This document shows positions 52,844 through 60,995 of a stretch of 64,000 bases of DNA, in pieces. A program made the position numbers and the translations under genes. Below the pieces are notes generated by a model. The model did no database searches. It was not told where the DNA came from and was given only the letters and a program-made list of their open reading frames with translations. Source of the DNA: Amycolatopsis sp. CA-230715 (GTDB taxonomy: Bacteria; Actinomycetota; Actinomycetes; Mycobacteriales; Pseudonocardiaceae); assembly GCF_018736145.1 (NCBI RefSeq), contig NZ_CP059997.1, positions 9,423,501 through 9,487,500 of the forward strand. The letters are read 5' to 3'. Positions within the stretch are counted from its first letter, which is position 1. The number at the start of each line of letters is the position of its first letter.

Positions 52844-54327
52844 GCACCTTGACCGGGACACGCGCGCGTGCCGCGCTCGCGGTGGCCGTGGTCGGGCAGA
52901 CGCTGGTACTGCTCGACAACACGATCCTCAACATCGCCGCGGACATCCTGTCCGACCCGGTGCGCGGGATCGGGGCCAGTTCGACCGAGCTGGCCTGGTC
53001 CATCAGCGCCTACTCCCTGATGTTCGCCGCGCTGACGCTCACCGGTGGCGCGCTCACCGACCGGTTCGGCCCGCAGGCGGTGCTGGTCACCGGCGTTTCC
53101 GTGCTGGCGCTGGCCTCGGTCGCCGCGGCACTGGCCACCGCGCCGGTGGCGCTGATCGCCGCGCGGGGCGTGATGGGCGCGGGCGGCGGGCTCGTCACCC
53201 CGGCCTCCCTCGCGCTGGCCACGCTGGGCGCGCGGCCGGGGTTCCGCGCGAGGGCGATCGCGATCTGGTCCTCGGCGGGCGGGGTGGCCGTCGCGATCGG
53301 GCCCGTGCTGGGCGGTTTCCTGCTGTCCCGGTTCTCGTGGGGCGCGGTGTTCCTCGTGAACGTCCCGATCGCGGCGGTCTGCGCGCTCGGTGCGCTGTTC
53401 CTCGTGCCTCGTCTGTCCACTTCGGACCGCCGTCCGCTCGATCCCGGCGGGATGGTGCTGTCCGCGCTCGGCCTCGGCGCGCTCGTGTACGGAATCATCG
53501 AGGCGGGCGGTGCGGCGGGTCCTTCGGCACCGGGTGCGGTGTTCCCTGTCCTCGGCGGTGTGCTGGTGCTGGGCGTTTTCACCTGGCACCAGAAGCGGTC
53601 CGCCCGCCCGAGCTTCGACGTCACGCTGTTCACCCGCCGCCGCTTCGCCGGTGGCACGCTCGGGCTGCTGCTCGCGTTCGCCGGTCTCGCCGGTCAGCTG
53701 TTCTACTGCGCGTTCTACCTGCAGGGCGTCCGGCGGCTCAGCGCCGAGCAGGCCGGGTTCGTGATGCTCTCGGCCGCGGTCGGGATCGTGCTGGGCACGC
53801 AGCTGTGCACCAGGGTCGTCGCCGCCATCGGGTTGCGCACGACCGTGTTGCTCGGCCTGCTCACCGCGACCGCCACGTTCGCCGTGTACGTGCTCTTCGA
53901 CGCGACGACCCCGCTGGCGTGGCTGGTCGTCGTGCTGTTCGCGCAGGGCGCGGGCACCGGGCTGGTGTTCGCGCCGGTCACCGCGGAACTCGTGGCGACG
54001 CTGCCGCCGGGGCGGACCGGGGCCGGCTCGGCGATCGCCACCCTGACCAGGCCGTTGGGCAGCACCATCGGGGTGGCCGCGCTCGGCACCGTGCTGTCCG
54101 CCGGATACCGGACCGCGATCACGCCCGCCACCGCCGGTCTTCCCGCGGAGCTGGCCACCAGGGCCACCGGATCCGCGGAGGGCGCGCGCTCGCTCGGCCG
54201 CCCTGACCTCACCGCCGCGGCCGACGACGCCTACCTGCACGCCATGCACGTGACGGCGACGTGGACGGCGGCCGTCTCACTCGTGGGGTGCCTGGTGATC
54301 CTCGGCTGCTTCCGGCAGGAGCGGTGA
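52840..54327 (+). CDS. MFS exporter (EmrB/QacA, DHA2-type)
   Basis: 495 residues with about 14 helices. LLDNTILNIAADIL in helix 1, GALTDRFGPQAVLVTG in loop 2-3 and IWSSAGGVAVAIGPVLGG in helix 5 are diagnostic. Position beside the biosynthetic operon suggests product export or self-protection. The start is GTG 52840, overlapping the flavodoxin stop. The LysR gene follows after four bases. Confidence 0.9.
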   Translation: MSTLTGTRARAALAVAVVGQTLVLLDNTILNIAADILSDPVRGIGASSTELAWSISAYSLMFAALTLTGGALTDRFGPQAVLVTGVSVLALASVAAALATAPVALIAARGVMGAGGGLVTPASLALATLGARPGFRARAIAIWSSAGGVAVAIGPVLGGFLLSRFSWGAVFLVNVPIAAVCALGALFLVPRLSTSDRRPLDPGGMVLSALGLGALVYGIIEAGGAAGPSAPGAVFPVLGGVLVLGVFTWHQKRSARPSFDVTLFTRRRFAGGTLGLLLAFAGLAGQLFYCAFYLQGVRRLSAEQAGFVMLSAAVGIVLGTQLCTRVVAAIGLRTTVLLGLLTATATFAVYVLFDATTPLAWLVVVLFAQGAGTGLVFAPVTAELVATLPPGRTGAGSAIATLTRPLGSTIGVAALGTVLSAGYRTAITPATAGLPAELATRATGSAEGARSLGRPDLTAAADDAYLHAMHVTATWTAAVSLVGCLVILGCFRQER

Positions 54328-54331
54328 GGCG

Positions 54332-55213
54332 GTGGAACTCGGGCTCCGGCACCTGCAGGTCGTGGTGGCCGTCGCGGACGCGGGCGGGATCAGCCGTGCC
54401 GCCGCCGCGCTCGGCATCGCACAGCCGGGATTGACCGCGCAGCTCAAGCGGATCGAGCAGGATCTCGGGATCGCGTTGTTCCACCGCGGCGCCGACGGCG
54501 CGGTCCCGACCGATGTCGGGAGCCAGTTCGTGTGCGGCGCACGGGATGTGCTGGTGCGCTTCGACCAGTTGCTCGCCACCACGCGCTCGCTCGCCTCGGG
54601 CACCGGTACCGAGCCGTCCGTCCGGATCGGCGCCACCGGCGGGCACCTGCTCGCCGAGGTCACCGCCGTCGTCGGCGAACTGCTCCCGGCGGGCAACCAG
54701 TTCGTCCAGGTCCGCGAAGACGCGGACGAAATCGTGGCTTCACTGCGCGGGCACCGTCTCGACCTCGGCCTGATCACCGAGTACGCCGAACTACCGGTAC
54801 CCCGTCTCGACGGACTGTCCAAACACGACCTCGGCGCCGAACCGCTTCCGGTCGCGCTGCCCGCGCACCACCACCTCGCCGGGCGGCGCGCGGTGGAACT
54901 GCGCGAGCTGGCAGGCGAGGCATGGGTGTTTCCGGCCGAGGAGCCCGACGACCTGCGTTCGAGCGTCCGGCTCGCCTGCGAACGCGCCGGGTTCAGCCCG
55001 CTGTTCCGGCACTTCGGCGTGGACACCGAAACGGCGGCCACCCTCATCCGCGCCGGGCAGGCGGTCGGCGTGCTGCCGCGCCGGACCGAGGGCACGGTGC
55101 GGGTTTCGCTTTCGAGCGCACCGCTGTGGCGGCGCACTCGGCTCGTCTGGCTCGGCAGGTCCGCGATCGGCACCGCGGTCGCGGAATGCGTCGGCAACGC
55201 GGACGGCCGCTGA
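54332..55213 (+). CDS. LysR-type regulator, likely controls the diazo-type cluster
   Basis: 293 residues. The N-terminal helix-turn-helix is typical: LRHLQVVVAVADAGGISRA, ALGIAQPGLTAQLKRIE, LGIALFHRG. The C-terminal periplasmic-binding-like domain would sense a pathway intermediate. GTG 54332 is the likely start, four bases after the exporter stop. It probably binds the divergent region at 51906-52237. Confidence 0.88.
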   Translation: MELGLRHLQVVVAVADAGGISRAAAALGIAQPGLTAQLKRIEQDLGIALFHRGADGAVPTDVGSQFVCGARDVLVRFDQLLATTRSLASGTGTEPSVRIGATGGHLLAEVTAVVGELLPAGNQFVQVREDADEIVASLRGHRLDLGLITEYAELPVPRLDGLSKHDLGAEPLPVALPAHHHLAGRRAVELRELAGEAWVFPAEEPDDLRSSVRLACERAGFSPLFRHFGVDTETAATLIRAGQAVGVLPRRTEGTVRVSLSSAPLWRRTRLVWLGRSAIGTAVAECVGNADGR

Positions 55214-55230
55214 CCGTTCCCCGCCCCGGC

Positions 55231-56139
55231 TCAGTCGCCGCCGGTCCAGGACAGTCCATTCGCGACAGTGCGGGTGGTGTCCCAGGTACGGCGCCAGTCG
55301 CGGCCGATGGTGGTCACGATGATGCGATCGGCGCCAGCGGCGGCATAGGCGGCCAGTGTCTTTTCGACAGCGGGCGGCGTGCCCTCGACCACCAGATCGT
55401 CAACCTGCTCCGGCGGCATGCCGTACACCCCGCTCGCCGCCGCCCGGAACGCCTCCAGCGCCGCGGCGTCCTCGGTGTCCCAGATCCTGATCCCCACCGT
55501 CACCTCCGGTATGGCGCTCCCCAGCGCCATTTCGCGCAGCTTGGCCGTCGCGGCGGCGAGTTCGTCCGGACTCAGCAAGGACGGCAGCCATCCCGCCGAA
55601 CGCCGGATCGCGCGCCGCATCGCGACCTCTCCCTGCCCGCCGACCAGGACCTCCGGCGCGGCCGCCGAGGGCGCGAGCGTGACCGAAGGCTCGCCGGGCA
55701 GGTCTTCCAGCACGGTCGGCCGCCCGGCGAGCAAGCTCGCCAGGTGGTCGAGCGCCGCGTCGAGGCGACGGCCCTTCACCTCGTCCCGCTTGCCGACGGC
55801 GGACCAGAACGAAGCGGTGGGCGGGCCACCGATGCCGACCCCCAGGACGGCACGGTCACCCGACAACCGCTGCAAGGTCGCCAGTTGCGCGGCGAGCAGG
55901 GCATCCGGCCGCAGCGCGGGCACCAGCACGCCGACACCGAGCCGGATGCGCGAAGTCGCGCCCGCGAGTACCGCCAGCGCGGTGAGCGGTTCGAGCGCGG
56001 GTGCGCCCTCGGCGTTGACGAGATCGGGTATCCACACCGATTCGAACCCGAGATCCTCGGCGTGCCGCGCGGACGCCACGAGTTCACCGCCGTCGGCGAT
56101 GCCCGGCAGCGCGACACCGAGCCGCGGTGGGGTTGTCAT
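55231..56139 (-). CDS. LLM-class F420/FMN-dependent oxidoreductase
   Basis: 302 residues, TIM-barrel luciferase-like: RLGVALPGIADGGELVASAR, LGFESVWIPDLVNAEG, RIRLGVGVLVPALRPDALLA, LGVGIGGPPT. ATG 56139 is chosen with GGGAGGG upstream; a longer frame would start within the operator. It is divergent from the TetR gene across a perfect palindrome, so it is that repressor's probable target. The substrate is unknown. Confidence 0.88.
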   Translation of the reverse strand: MTTPPRLGVALPGIADGGELVASARHAEDLGFESVWIPDLVNAEGAPALEPLTALAVLAGATSRIRLGVGVLVPALRPDALLAAQLATLQRLSGDRAVLGVGIGGPPTASFWSAVGKRDEVKGRRLDAALDHLASLLAGRPTVLEDLPGEPSVTLAPSAAAPEVLVGGQGEVAMRRAIRRSAGWLPSLLSPDELAAATAKLREMALGSAIPEVTVGIRIWDTEDAAALEAFRAAASGVYGMPPEQVDDLVVEGTPPAVEKTLAAYAAAGADRIIVTTIGRDWRRTWDTTRTVANGLSWTGGD

Positions 56140-56171
56140 CGCGTGCCCTCCCTTCCTCGAACGAGCCTTAA

Positions 56172-56196
56172 TGTAAAGTACTCCATGTACTTTACA
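56172..56196. promoter_or_regulatory. TetR-type operator
   Basis: TGTAAAGTAC-TCCAT-GTACTTTACA is a perfect 10-base-arm inverted repeat in the gap between the divergent LLM (start 56139) and TetR (start 56217) genes, placed to control both. Confidence 0.8.
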
Positions 56197-56216
56197 CATC
56201 GATCGGATCGGCTGCC

Positions 56217-56849
56217 ATGACGTCCACCGAAAAGCCGCGGCGACTTCGCCCGGAGAAGCGGCGCGCGATCGTCGATGCCGCGCGCACGACCTTCGGCAAG
56301 CTTGGCTACGTCCGCGCGGGTACCGACGCGATCGCCGCCGAGGCCGGGGTGTCCACCCGCACGCTCTACAACCACTTCCCCACCAAGCTCGACCTCTTCC
56401 GCGCGGTGTTCAGCGAGGGGGCCGCGACGGTCGCGGCCGCGTTCACCGAGCGCATCGACGCGCTCCCTCGCGCCGCGGACACGGAGTCCACCGTGCTGGG
56501 CATCGCCCGCGCGCTGGTCTCGCACCGCCTCGACTTCCCCGAGCACTTCGCGATGGCCCGCTACGCCGACATCGAGCGCGAGCACTTCCCCGCGGAGACC
56601 TTCGACGAATGGCGGACCGCGGGACGGCAGACCGTCACCCGTGCCGTCGCCGCACGGCTCGACCGGCTCGCCACCGACGGGCAGCTCACCGGTGCCGATC
56701 CGACCGAAGCGGCGGACCAGCTGATCCTGCTCATCGCGGGCGCGGTCGCGTTCCGGCAACGGCCCGGCGTCGTCCTTCCCGAGCACGAGGCCGAGCGGAT
56801 CGTGCGCACCGGCGTCCACACGTTCCTTTATGGACACTCGCCGCGCTGA
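56217..56849 (+). CDS. TetR family repressor of the adjacent LLM gene
   Basis: 210 residues. HTH at about 15-62: KRRAIVDAARTTFGKLGYV, then GTDAIAAEAGVSTRTLYNHF. The C-terminal domain resembles the AcrR group. The palindrome at 56172-56196 lies 20 bases upstream, implying autoregulation. ATG 56217 is clear. It converges on the DUF1579-like gene with five bases between. Confidence 0.9.
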   Translation: MTSTEKPRRLRPEKRRAIVDAARTTFGKLGYVRAGTDAIAAEAGVSTRTLYNHFPTKLDLFRAVFSEGAATVAAAFTERIDALPRAADTESTVLGIARALVSHRLDFPEHFAMARYADIEREHFPAETFDEWRTAGRQTVTRAVAARLDRLATDGQLTGADPTEAADQLILLIAGAVAFRQRPGVVLPEHEAERIVRTGVHTFLYGHSPR

Positions 56850-56854
56850 CCCGG

Positions 56855-57337
56855 TCAGGTCCGCCGGTACCTCGCCCGCAGGAACGGCGAGAACTCCGTA
56901 GCATCACCGAACTTCGCGTCGACCTCGTGCTCGAACCGGTCGCCGTCGAAGCGGTAGGTGTGCCGCGCCTGGCCCCGACTGGTCGTCTTCGTCATGGTGA
57001 GCACGGAACCATCCCACCCGCCGCGCACCGGCCCCTCCGGCGGCCAGCCGACGCTGTCGAAGAAATACCAGAGCGCGTCCCCGGTCACCGGGTCGGCCGT
57101 GAAGAAGCCGTGCCCGGAGAACCGCGCGCCGTCCGGGCGTTCCTGCGTGTAGTCCTGCACCACCGCCAGCCCCTCGACCGCGGGCCGGAACACGTTGCGG
57201 GACTTCACCGTCGTGGCCTCCGCCCACGGCGAGGCCGCCAGATCCTCTTCGCCGTCCCACTCGCCGACGAACGCGAGGAGCCGCTCGTGCGCGGCACCGG
57301 GTCGCACCATTTCCACCGTCGTCCACCCCTTCGCCAT
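56855..57337 (-). CDS. DUF1579-like conserved protein
   Basis: 160 residues, beta-rich, with RLLAFVGEWDGEEDLAASPW near the start and YFFDSVGWPPEGPVRGGWDG in the middle, as in DUF1579/THAP4-like small barrels. Such proteins may bind hydrophobic ligands or haem; the function is unclear. ATG 57337 has no ribosome site because the MarR palindrome begins one base upstream, so the transcript may be leaderless, or translation starts at ATG 57310. Confidence 0.75.
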   Translation of the reverse strand: MAKGWTTVEMVRPGAAHERLLAFVGEWDGEEDLAASPWAEATTVKSRNVFRPAVEGLAVVQDYTQERPDGARFSGHGFFTADPVTGDALWYFFDSVGWPPEGPVRGGWDGSVLTMTKTTSRGQARHTYRFDGDRFEHEVDAKFGDATEFSPFLRARYRRT

Positions 57338-57357
57338 TTTGACAGGACCCTGTCAAA
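57338..57357. promoter_or_regulatory. MarR-type operator
   Basis: TTTGACAG-GACC-CTGTCAAA, perfect 8-base arms, in the 36-base gap between the divergent DUF1579-like and MarR genes. It must overlap both promoters. Confidence 0.75.
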
Positions 57358-57373
57358 CTCGGAGTATAGGCGC

Positions 57374-57826
57374 ATGACGTCACGATCACCGGCGGGGGAC
57401 CTCGTCACCGCGCTCACCGAGGAGGTCTTCGCGGTCAACGGCAGGCTGCTGCGCGCCGGTGACGCGGTGGCCTCCGCGCAGGACCTGACCAGCGCGCGCT
57501 GGCAGGTGCTCGGCGTGGTCGCGCACGGCCCGGCCTCGGTGGCCGAGATCGCCAGGCAGCGGGGCCTGCGCAGGCAGAGCGTGCAGTCCACTGTGGACCG
57601 ACTCCGCGCCGACGGGCACGTCACCGCCGAGCCCAACCCCGCCGACCGGAGAGCGCCGCTGATCCGGCTGACGCCCGCCGGTCGGGAGGTGCTCGTCCGC
57701 CTCGGGCCACCGCAGGCGGACTGGGCCAACCGGCTCGCCACGGCGGCGCCTCGCAAGGACATCGAGACCGCGCTTCGCGTCCTGCGGCGGTTGCGCGCCC
57801 ATCTCGACGAAACCGAGGAAGGTTGA
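57374..57826 (+). CDS. MarR family regulator
   Basis: 150 residues. The winged helix reads SARWQVLGVVAHGPASVAEI, GLRRQSVQSTVDRLRADGHV, DRRAPLIRLTPAGREVL, the standard MarR pattern with Asp-Arg wing. It sits beside its probable operator at 57338-57357 and is coupled to the AAC(3)-like gene (TGATG). It probably controls both that gene and the divergent DUF1579-like gene. Confidence 0.9.
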   Translation: MTSRSPAGDLVTALTEEVFAVNGRLLRAGDAVASAQDLTSARWQVLGVVAHGPASVAEIARQRGLRRQSVQSTVDRLRADGHVTAEPNPADRRAPLIRLTPAGREVLVRLGPPQADWANRLATAAPRKDIETALRVLRRLRAHLDETEEG

Positions 57827-58587
57827 TGTCCACTCTGGACGCTGGTCGGCTTCGTGCCGAGTTTCGCGCGCTCGGCCTCGCCGAGGGTGCGGTGGTGATG
57901 GCGCACTCGTCACTGTCGGCGTTCGGCCGGGTGGCGGGCGGGGCGAACACCGTCGTGCGAGCCCTGCTGGACTGCGTTGGGGAAACCGGGACGCTGGTGG
58001 TGCCGACGTTCACCGGCGACGTCGTCACCGATCCCGGCGCCGGTGACGCCCGCCATGGGGTACCGCTGTTCCACGAGGACATGCCCACCTCGATGGGCGC
58101 GATCGCCTCCGCGGTGCTGGCGTGGCCTGGCCGGAAGCGCAGCGGGCACCCGCAGGCCTCGGTCGCCGCGGTCGGCAAAGAGGCCGGGCGGATCACCGCG
58201 ACGCAGCCGCTCGGCTACGCGGTCGGCACGGGATCGCCCTTCGACGTCCTGCACGCGCTGCGGGCCGACATCCTGCTGCTCGGTGTCGGCCACAACCGCA
58301 ACACGTTCCTGCACTACGCCGAATCACGGGTGCCGCACCACCGGCGGAAGGTGCGCAGGTTTCCCTACCTGGTCGAAGGCCAGCGGGTCTGGGTCGAGAC
58401 GGATGACGTCGGCGACGACAACGGCACCCACTTCCCCCGTATCGGCGCGGAGTACGAGGAGACGGGCGCGGTCCGGACGAGGACCATCGGCGAGGCGCGG
58501 TGCCGCCTGCTGGCGACCCAGCCGTTCATCGCGTTCGCCGTGCGGCGGCTGGACGCGCTGCTCGCCGATGGCCGACCGTCCCCTTAG
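57826..58587 (+). CDS. AAC(3)-like N-acetyltransferase
   Basis: 253 residues. VVMAHSSLSAFGRVAGGANT, then GTLVVPTFTGDV, FHEDMPTSMGAIASAV, SGHPQASVAAVG and LLGVGHNRNTFLHYAE match the aminoglycoside 3-N-acetyltransferase (antibiotic_NAT) family. Chromosomal members often acetylate other amines and do not by themselves show resistance. GAGGAAGG precedes ATG 57826, which overlaps the MarR stop by one base. MarR control fits a response to a small molecule. Confidence 0.87.
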   Translation: MSTLDAGRLRAEFRALGLAEGAVVMAHSSLSAFGRVAGGANTVVRALLDCVGETGTLVVPTFTGDVVTDPGAGDARHGVPLFHEDMPTSMGAIASAVLAWPGRKRSGHPQASVAAVGKEAGRITATQPLGYAVGTGSPFDVLHALRADILLLGVGHNRNTFLHYAESRVPHHRRKVRRFPYLVEGQRVWVETDDVGDDNGTHFPRIGAEYEETGAVRTRTIGEARCRLLATQPFIAFAVRRLDALLADGRPSP

Positions 58588-58599
58588 GACAGTCGCCTG

Positions 58600-60012
58600 C
58601 TACGCGGCGACGGTTTCCGGTTCGACGGCGGCGCGCTTGGGGAGCACGAGCGCGAGCACCGCGCCGAGTGCCATGCCCGCCGCCGAGACGAGGACGGCGA
58701 CGAAGGCGCCGTCCTCGACCGGTCCCGGTGCGCGCGCGGTGCCGACCCCGGCGTTGGCGATCGCGATCAGCACCGCTAGCCCGATCGCGTTTCCGATGTT
58801 GAGCGTCGTCGACGCCATTCCCGACGCGACGCCCTGTTCACCGGGTGCGACCCCCGCGGCGGCCGCGATCCACATCGCCGTCCACGTGATGCCCTGTCCG
58901 ATACCGGACACGATCAGGCCGGGCACCAGTGCGCCGAAACCGCGCTCGCCGTCGAACCCGAGCGCGAGCGCCACCGTACCGGCGACGCCGAGCGCGAACC
59001 CGCCCGCCAGGGTGGCCCGCGTGCCGAACCCGGTGGTCAGCCGCTCCCCCAGCTGGGTGCCCGCGGCGATCGCGAGTGACGGCACGAGGAACGCCAAACC
59101 CGTTCGCAGCGCGGAAAACCCGTGCACCTCCTGCAGGAGGACGGTGAGGAAGTAGGGCAGCGTCCCGAAGGTGGCCATGTAGACGAAGGTGACCGAGATC
59201 CCGCCGGTGAGGCTCCGGTTCCGGAACAGCCGCAACGGCATCAGCGGGTCGGCGCTGCGCGATTCGATCATCGCGAACGACACCAGGAACACCACGGCCA
59301 GCGCCGCACTGACCACAATGGACGGTGCGGTCCAGCCGATCTCCGGTCCTTGCACGAGGACGAACACCAGCAGGCACGAGCCGCCGGTGGCGGTGAAGGC
59401 GCCGGGCAGGTCGAACCGCCGCCGTTCGGTGACGGCTTCGTCGCGCGGGATGACGGCCAGCGCGGCGAGTGCGACGAGCCCCGCGAGCGGCACGTTGACG
59501 AAGAACACCGCGGGCCACCCGAACGCCTCGGTGAGCACGCCGCCGAGCAGCGCGCCGACCGTCAGACCGCTGGCACCGGCGCCGCCCCACACAGCCAGCG
59601 CCCGGTTCCGCCGCGGTCCTTCCTCGAACAGGGTCGTGATGAGGGACAGCGTCGAAGGCAGCAGCAGCGCGCCGCCGATGCCCTGCACCGCACGCGCGGC
59701 GACGATCACCACCGGGTGCCACGCGAGTCCGCCCGCCAGCGACGAAAGCGCGTAGACCGTCAACGCGACGACGAACACGCGGCGACGCCCGAGCAGGTCG
59801 GCGGCGCGACCGCCGAAGAGCAGGAACCCGCCCGCGAACACCACGTAGGCCGAGACGACCCACTGCTGGGTCTGCCCGGTGAAGCCCAGTTCGGCGCCGA
59901 TGTCCGGTAACGCCACGAAGACGATGTTGAGGTCGAGGGAAAAAATGAGCTGTGCCAGCGCGAGGAGCGCGAGGCTCAGCCCGGCGCGCGGACGCGGTGG
60001 TGATGACGACAT
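58600..60012 (-). CDS. MFS drug/metabolite exporter under ArsR control
   Basis: 470 residues with 12-14 helices. IFSLDLNIVFVALPDIGAEL in helix 1, GGRAADLLGRRRVFVVAL in loop 2-3 and VWGGAGASGLTVGALLGG in helix 5 identify a DHA2-type antiporter. ATG 60012 has GGGAGCC upstream. A 38-base palindrome lies 20 bases before it, next to the divergent ArsR gene, so expression is probably induced by the pump's substrate. Confidence 0.9.
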   Translation of the reverse strand: MSSSPPRPRAGLSLALLALAQLIFSLDLNIVFVALPDIGAELGFTGQTQQWVVSAYVVFAGGFLLFGGRAADLLGRRRVFVVALTVYALSSLAGGLAWHPVVIVAARAVQGIGGALLLPSTLSLITTLFEEGPRRNRALAVWGGAGASGLTVGALLGGVLTEAFGWPAVFFVNVPLAGLVALAALAVIPRDEAVTERRRFDLPGAFTATGGSCLLVFVLVQGPEIGWTAPSIVVSAALAVVFLVSFAMIESRSADPLMPLRLFRNRSLTGGISVTFVYMATFGTLPYFLTVLLQEVHGFSALRTGLAFLVPSLAIAAGTQLGERLTTGFGTRATLAGGFALGVAGTVALALGFDGERGFGALVPGLIVSGIGQGITWTAMWIAAAAGVAPGEQGVASGMASTTLNIGNAIGLAVLIAIANAGVGTARAPGPVEDGAFVAVLVSAAGMALGAVLALVLPKRAAVEPETVAA

Positions 60013-60031
60013 CGAGGGCTCCCGTTCAGCG

Positions 60032-60069
60032 GAGTACGACTGTACGAGGATTAACGTACAGTCGTACTC
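60032..60069. promoter_or_regulatory. Long ArsR operator between pump and regulator
   Basis: GAGTACGACTGTACG-AGGATTAA-CGTACAGTCGTACTC, perfect 15-base arms. Each arm itself contains a near-palindromic GTACGA/CTGTAC core, so two dimers could bind side by side. Confidence 0.82.
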
Positions 60070-60132
60070 AGTCTGGCGTCCAGGGATTGTACGAAAGTGC
60101 GCGTCCAATCGGACTGTGGCTAGACTGGGCGC

Positions 60133-60495
60133 ATGGTCACGCGACATCCCGCGACGGCGGAGATCAGGATCGAGGACGTGCTCAGCGCGCTGGGCAACCC
60201 GATCCGGCTCAACATCGCGCGCCTGCTGGCGGTCGGCGGCGAGCACGCGTGCGGTCTCGTCGGCACCCGGCTCGACACCGAGGTCACGAAGTCGACGCTC
60301 ACCCACCACTGGCGCGTGCTGCGGGACTGCGGTGTCATCCGGCAGCGCCCGGCAGGCCGGGAGAACCTGCTTTCACTGCGGCGCAACGATCTCGACGACC
60401 GCTACCCCGGCCTGCTCGACTCGATCCTGCGCGGCGCCGACGCCGAAAACCCGGCCGTACCCGCACTGGCCGACACCGAACCCGCCCAACCGTGA
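60133..60495 (+). CDS. ArsR-type winged-helix repressor of the MFS pump
   Basis: 120 residues. VLSALGNPIRLNIARLLAVG, then VTKSTLTHHWRVLRDCGVI and RQRPAGRENLLSLRR form a complete ArsR-like winged helix. No Cys cluster for metal binding is evident; the single Cys residues at AC and DC are not arranged as an ars-type site, so the ligand is probably organic. ATG 60133 is clear. Confidence 0.88.
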   Translation: MVTRHPATAEIRIEDVLSALGNPIRLNIARLLAVGGEHACGLVGTRLDTEVTKSTLTHHWRVLRDCGVIRQRPAGRENLLSLRRNDLDDRYPGLLDSILRGADAENPAVPALADTEPAQP

Positions 60496-60520
60496 ACCGA
60501 GTTCGACGCCCCACCTTCGG

Positions 60521-60619
60521 GCCACTTTCTCGGCCCTCGCGGGTATGCGGGCAGGGCTGCGCATGCCCCGAAGGTGACGTTCGGGGCACTGGATTCCCTG
60601 AATGCCACCTTCGGGGCAT
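60521..60619. repeat. Dispersed palindromic intergenic repeat, copy 2
   Basis: Aligns with 411-510: a shared lead-in (GGCCCTCGCGGGT), the palindrome at 60565-60587 and a second hairpin at 60596-60617. The second hairpin has the CCCTGAA left arm also seen near 27480. It lies just after the ArsR gene stop. Confidence 0.75.
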
Positions 60620-60652
60620 CGCCAGGTGCGACCCCCTGGAGTGGCGCCGGGT

Positions 60653-60877
60653 TCAGCCGATGGCCACGGCGGTGACCAGGCCGTATTCGACGGTCACGGT
60701 GACCCTGGTGCTCAGCCAGAGCTTCGCCTCGGCCTCGTCCTGGCCCGCGATCCTGGTTTCGTAGCCCTCGTGGGCGAGTTCGAGCAGCGCCCGCTTGACC
60801 GGCTGTCCGATGACGTCCTCCGGGCGGAAGCCAGGCCTCCTCGGCGGGCCGCCGTCCCGGATTCCCTTGTGTCCCAC
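60653..60877 (-). CDS. Small conserved hypothetical protein, I78-inhibitor-like tail
   Basis: 74 residues from GTG 60877. The C-terminal stretch LWLSTRVTVTVEYGLVTAVA recalls the ending of potato-inhibitor-I/I78-type protease inhibitors, but the N-terminal half is not typical and the match is weak. No signal peptide. The ribosome site is poor. It may be cytoplasmic and is not linked to the neighbours by overlap. Confidence 0.45.
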   Translation of the reverse strand: MGHKGIRDGGPPRRPGFRPEDVIGQPVKRALLELAHEGYETRIAGQDEAEAKLWLSTRVTVTVEYGLVTAVAIG

Positions 60878-60995
60878 GCGGGCCAGTGTCCCACGCGGAC
60901 ACCCGGCCGGGCCGTCGCCACCCCCTGCGCGGAAACGGCCCGGCCGGGTAAAAACTTCTTACCGCACCCGCCGGTACCCAGCCACTCCAGGAAAC

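Noticed and set aside
57826..58587. Calling the AAC(3)-like gene an aminoglycoside-resistance determinant
   Set aside because: The family match is good, but many chromosomal members have other substrates. Resistance cannot be concluded from sequence.
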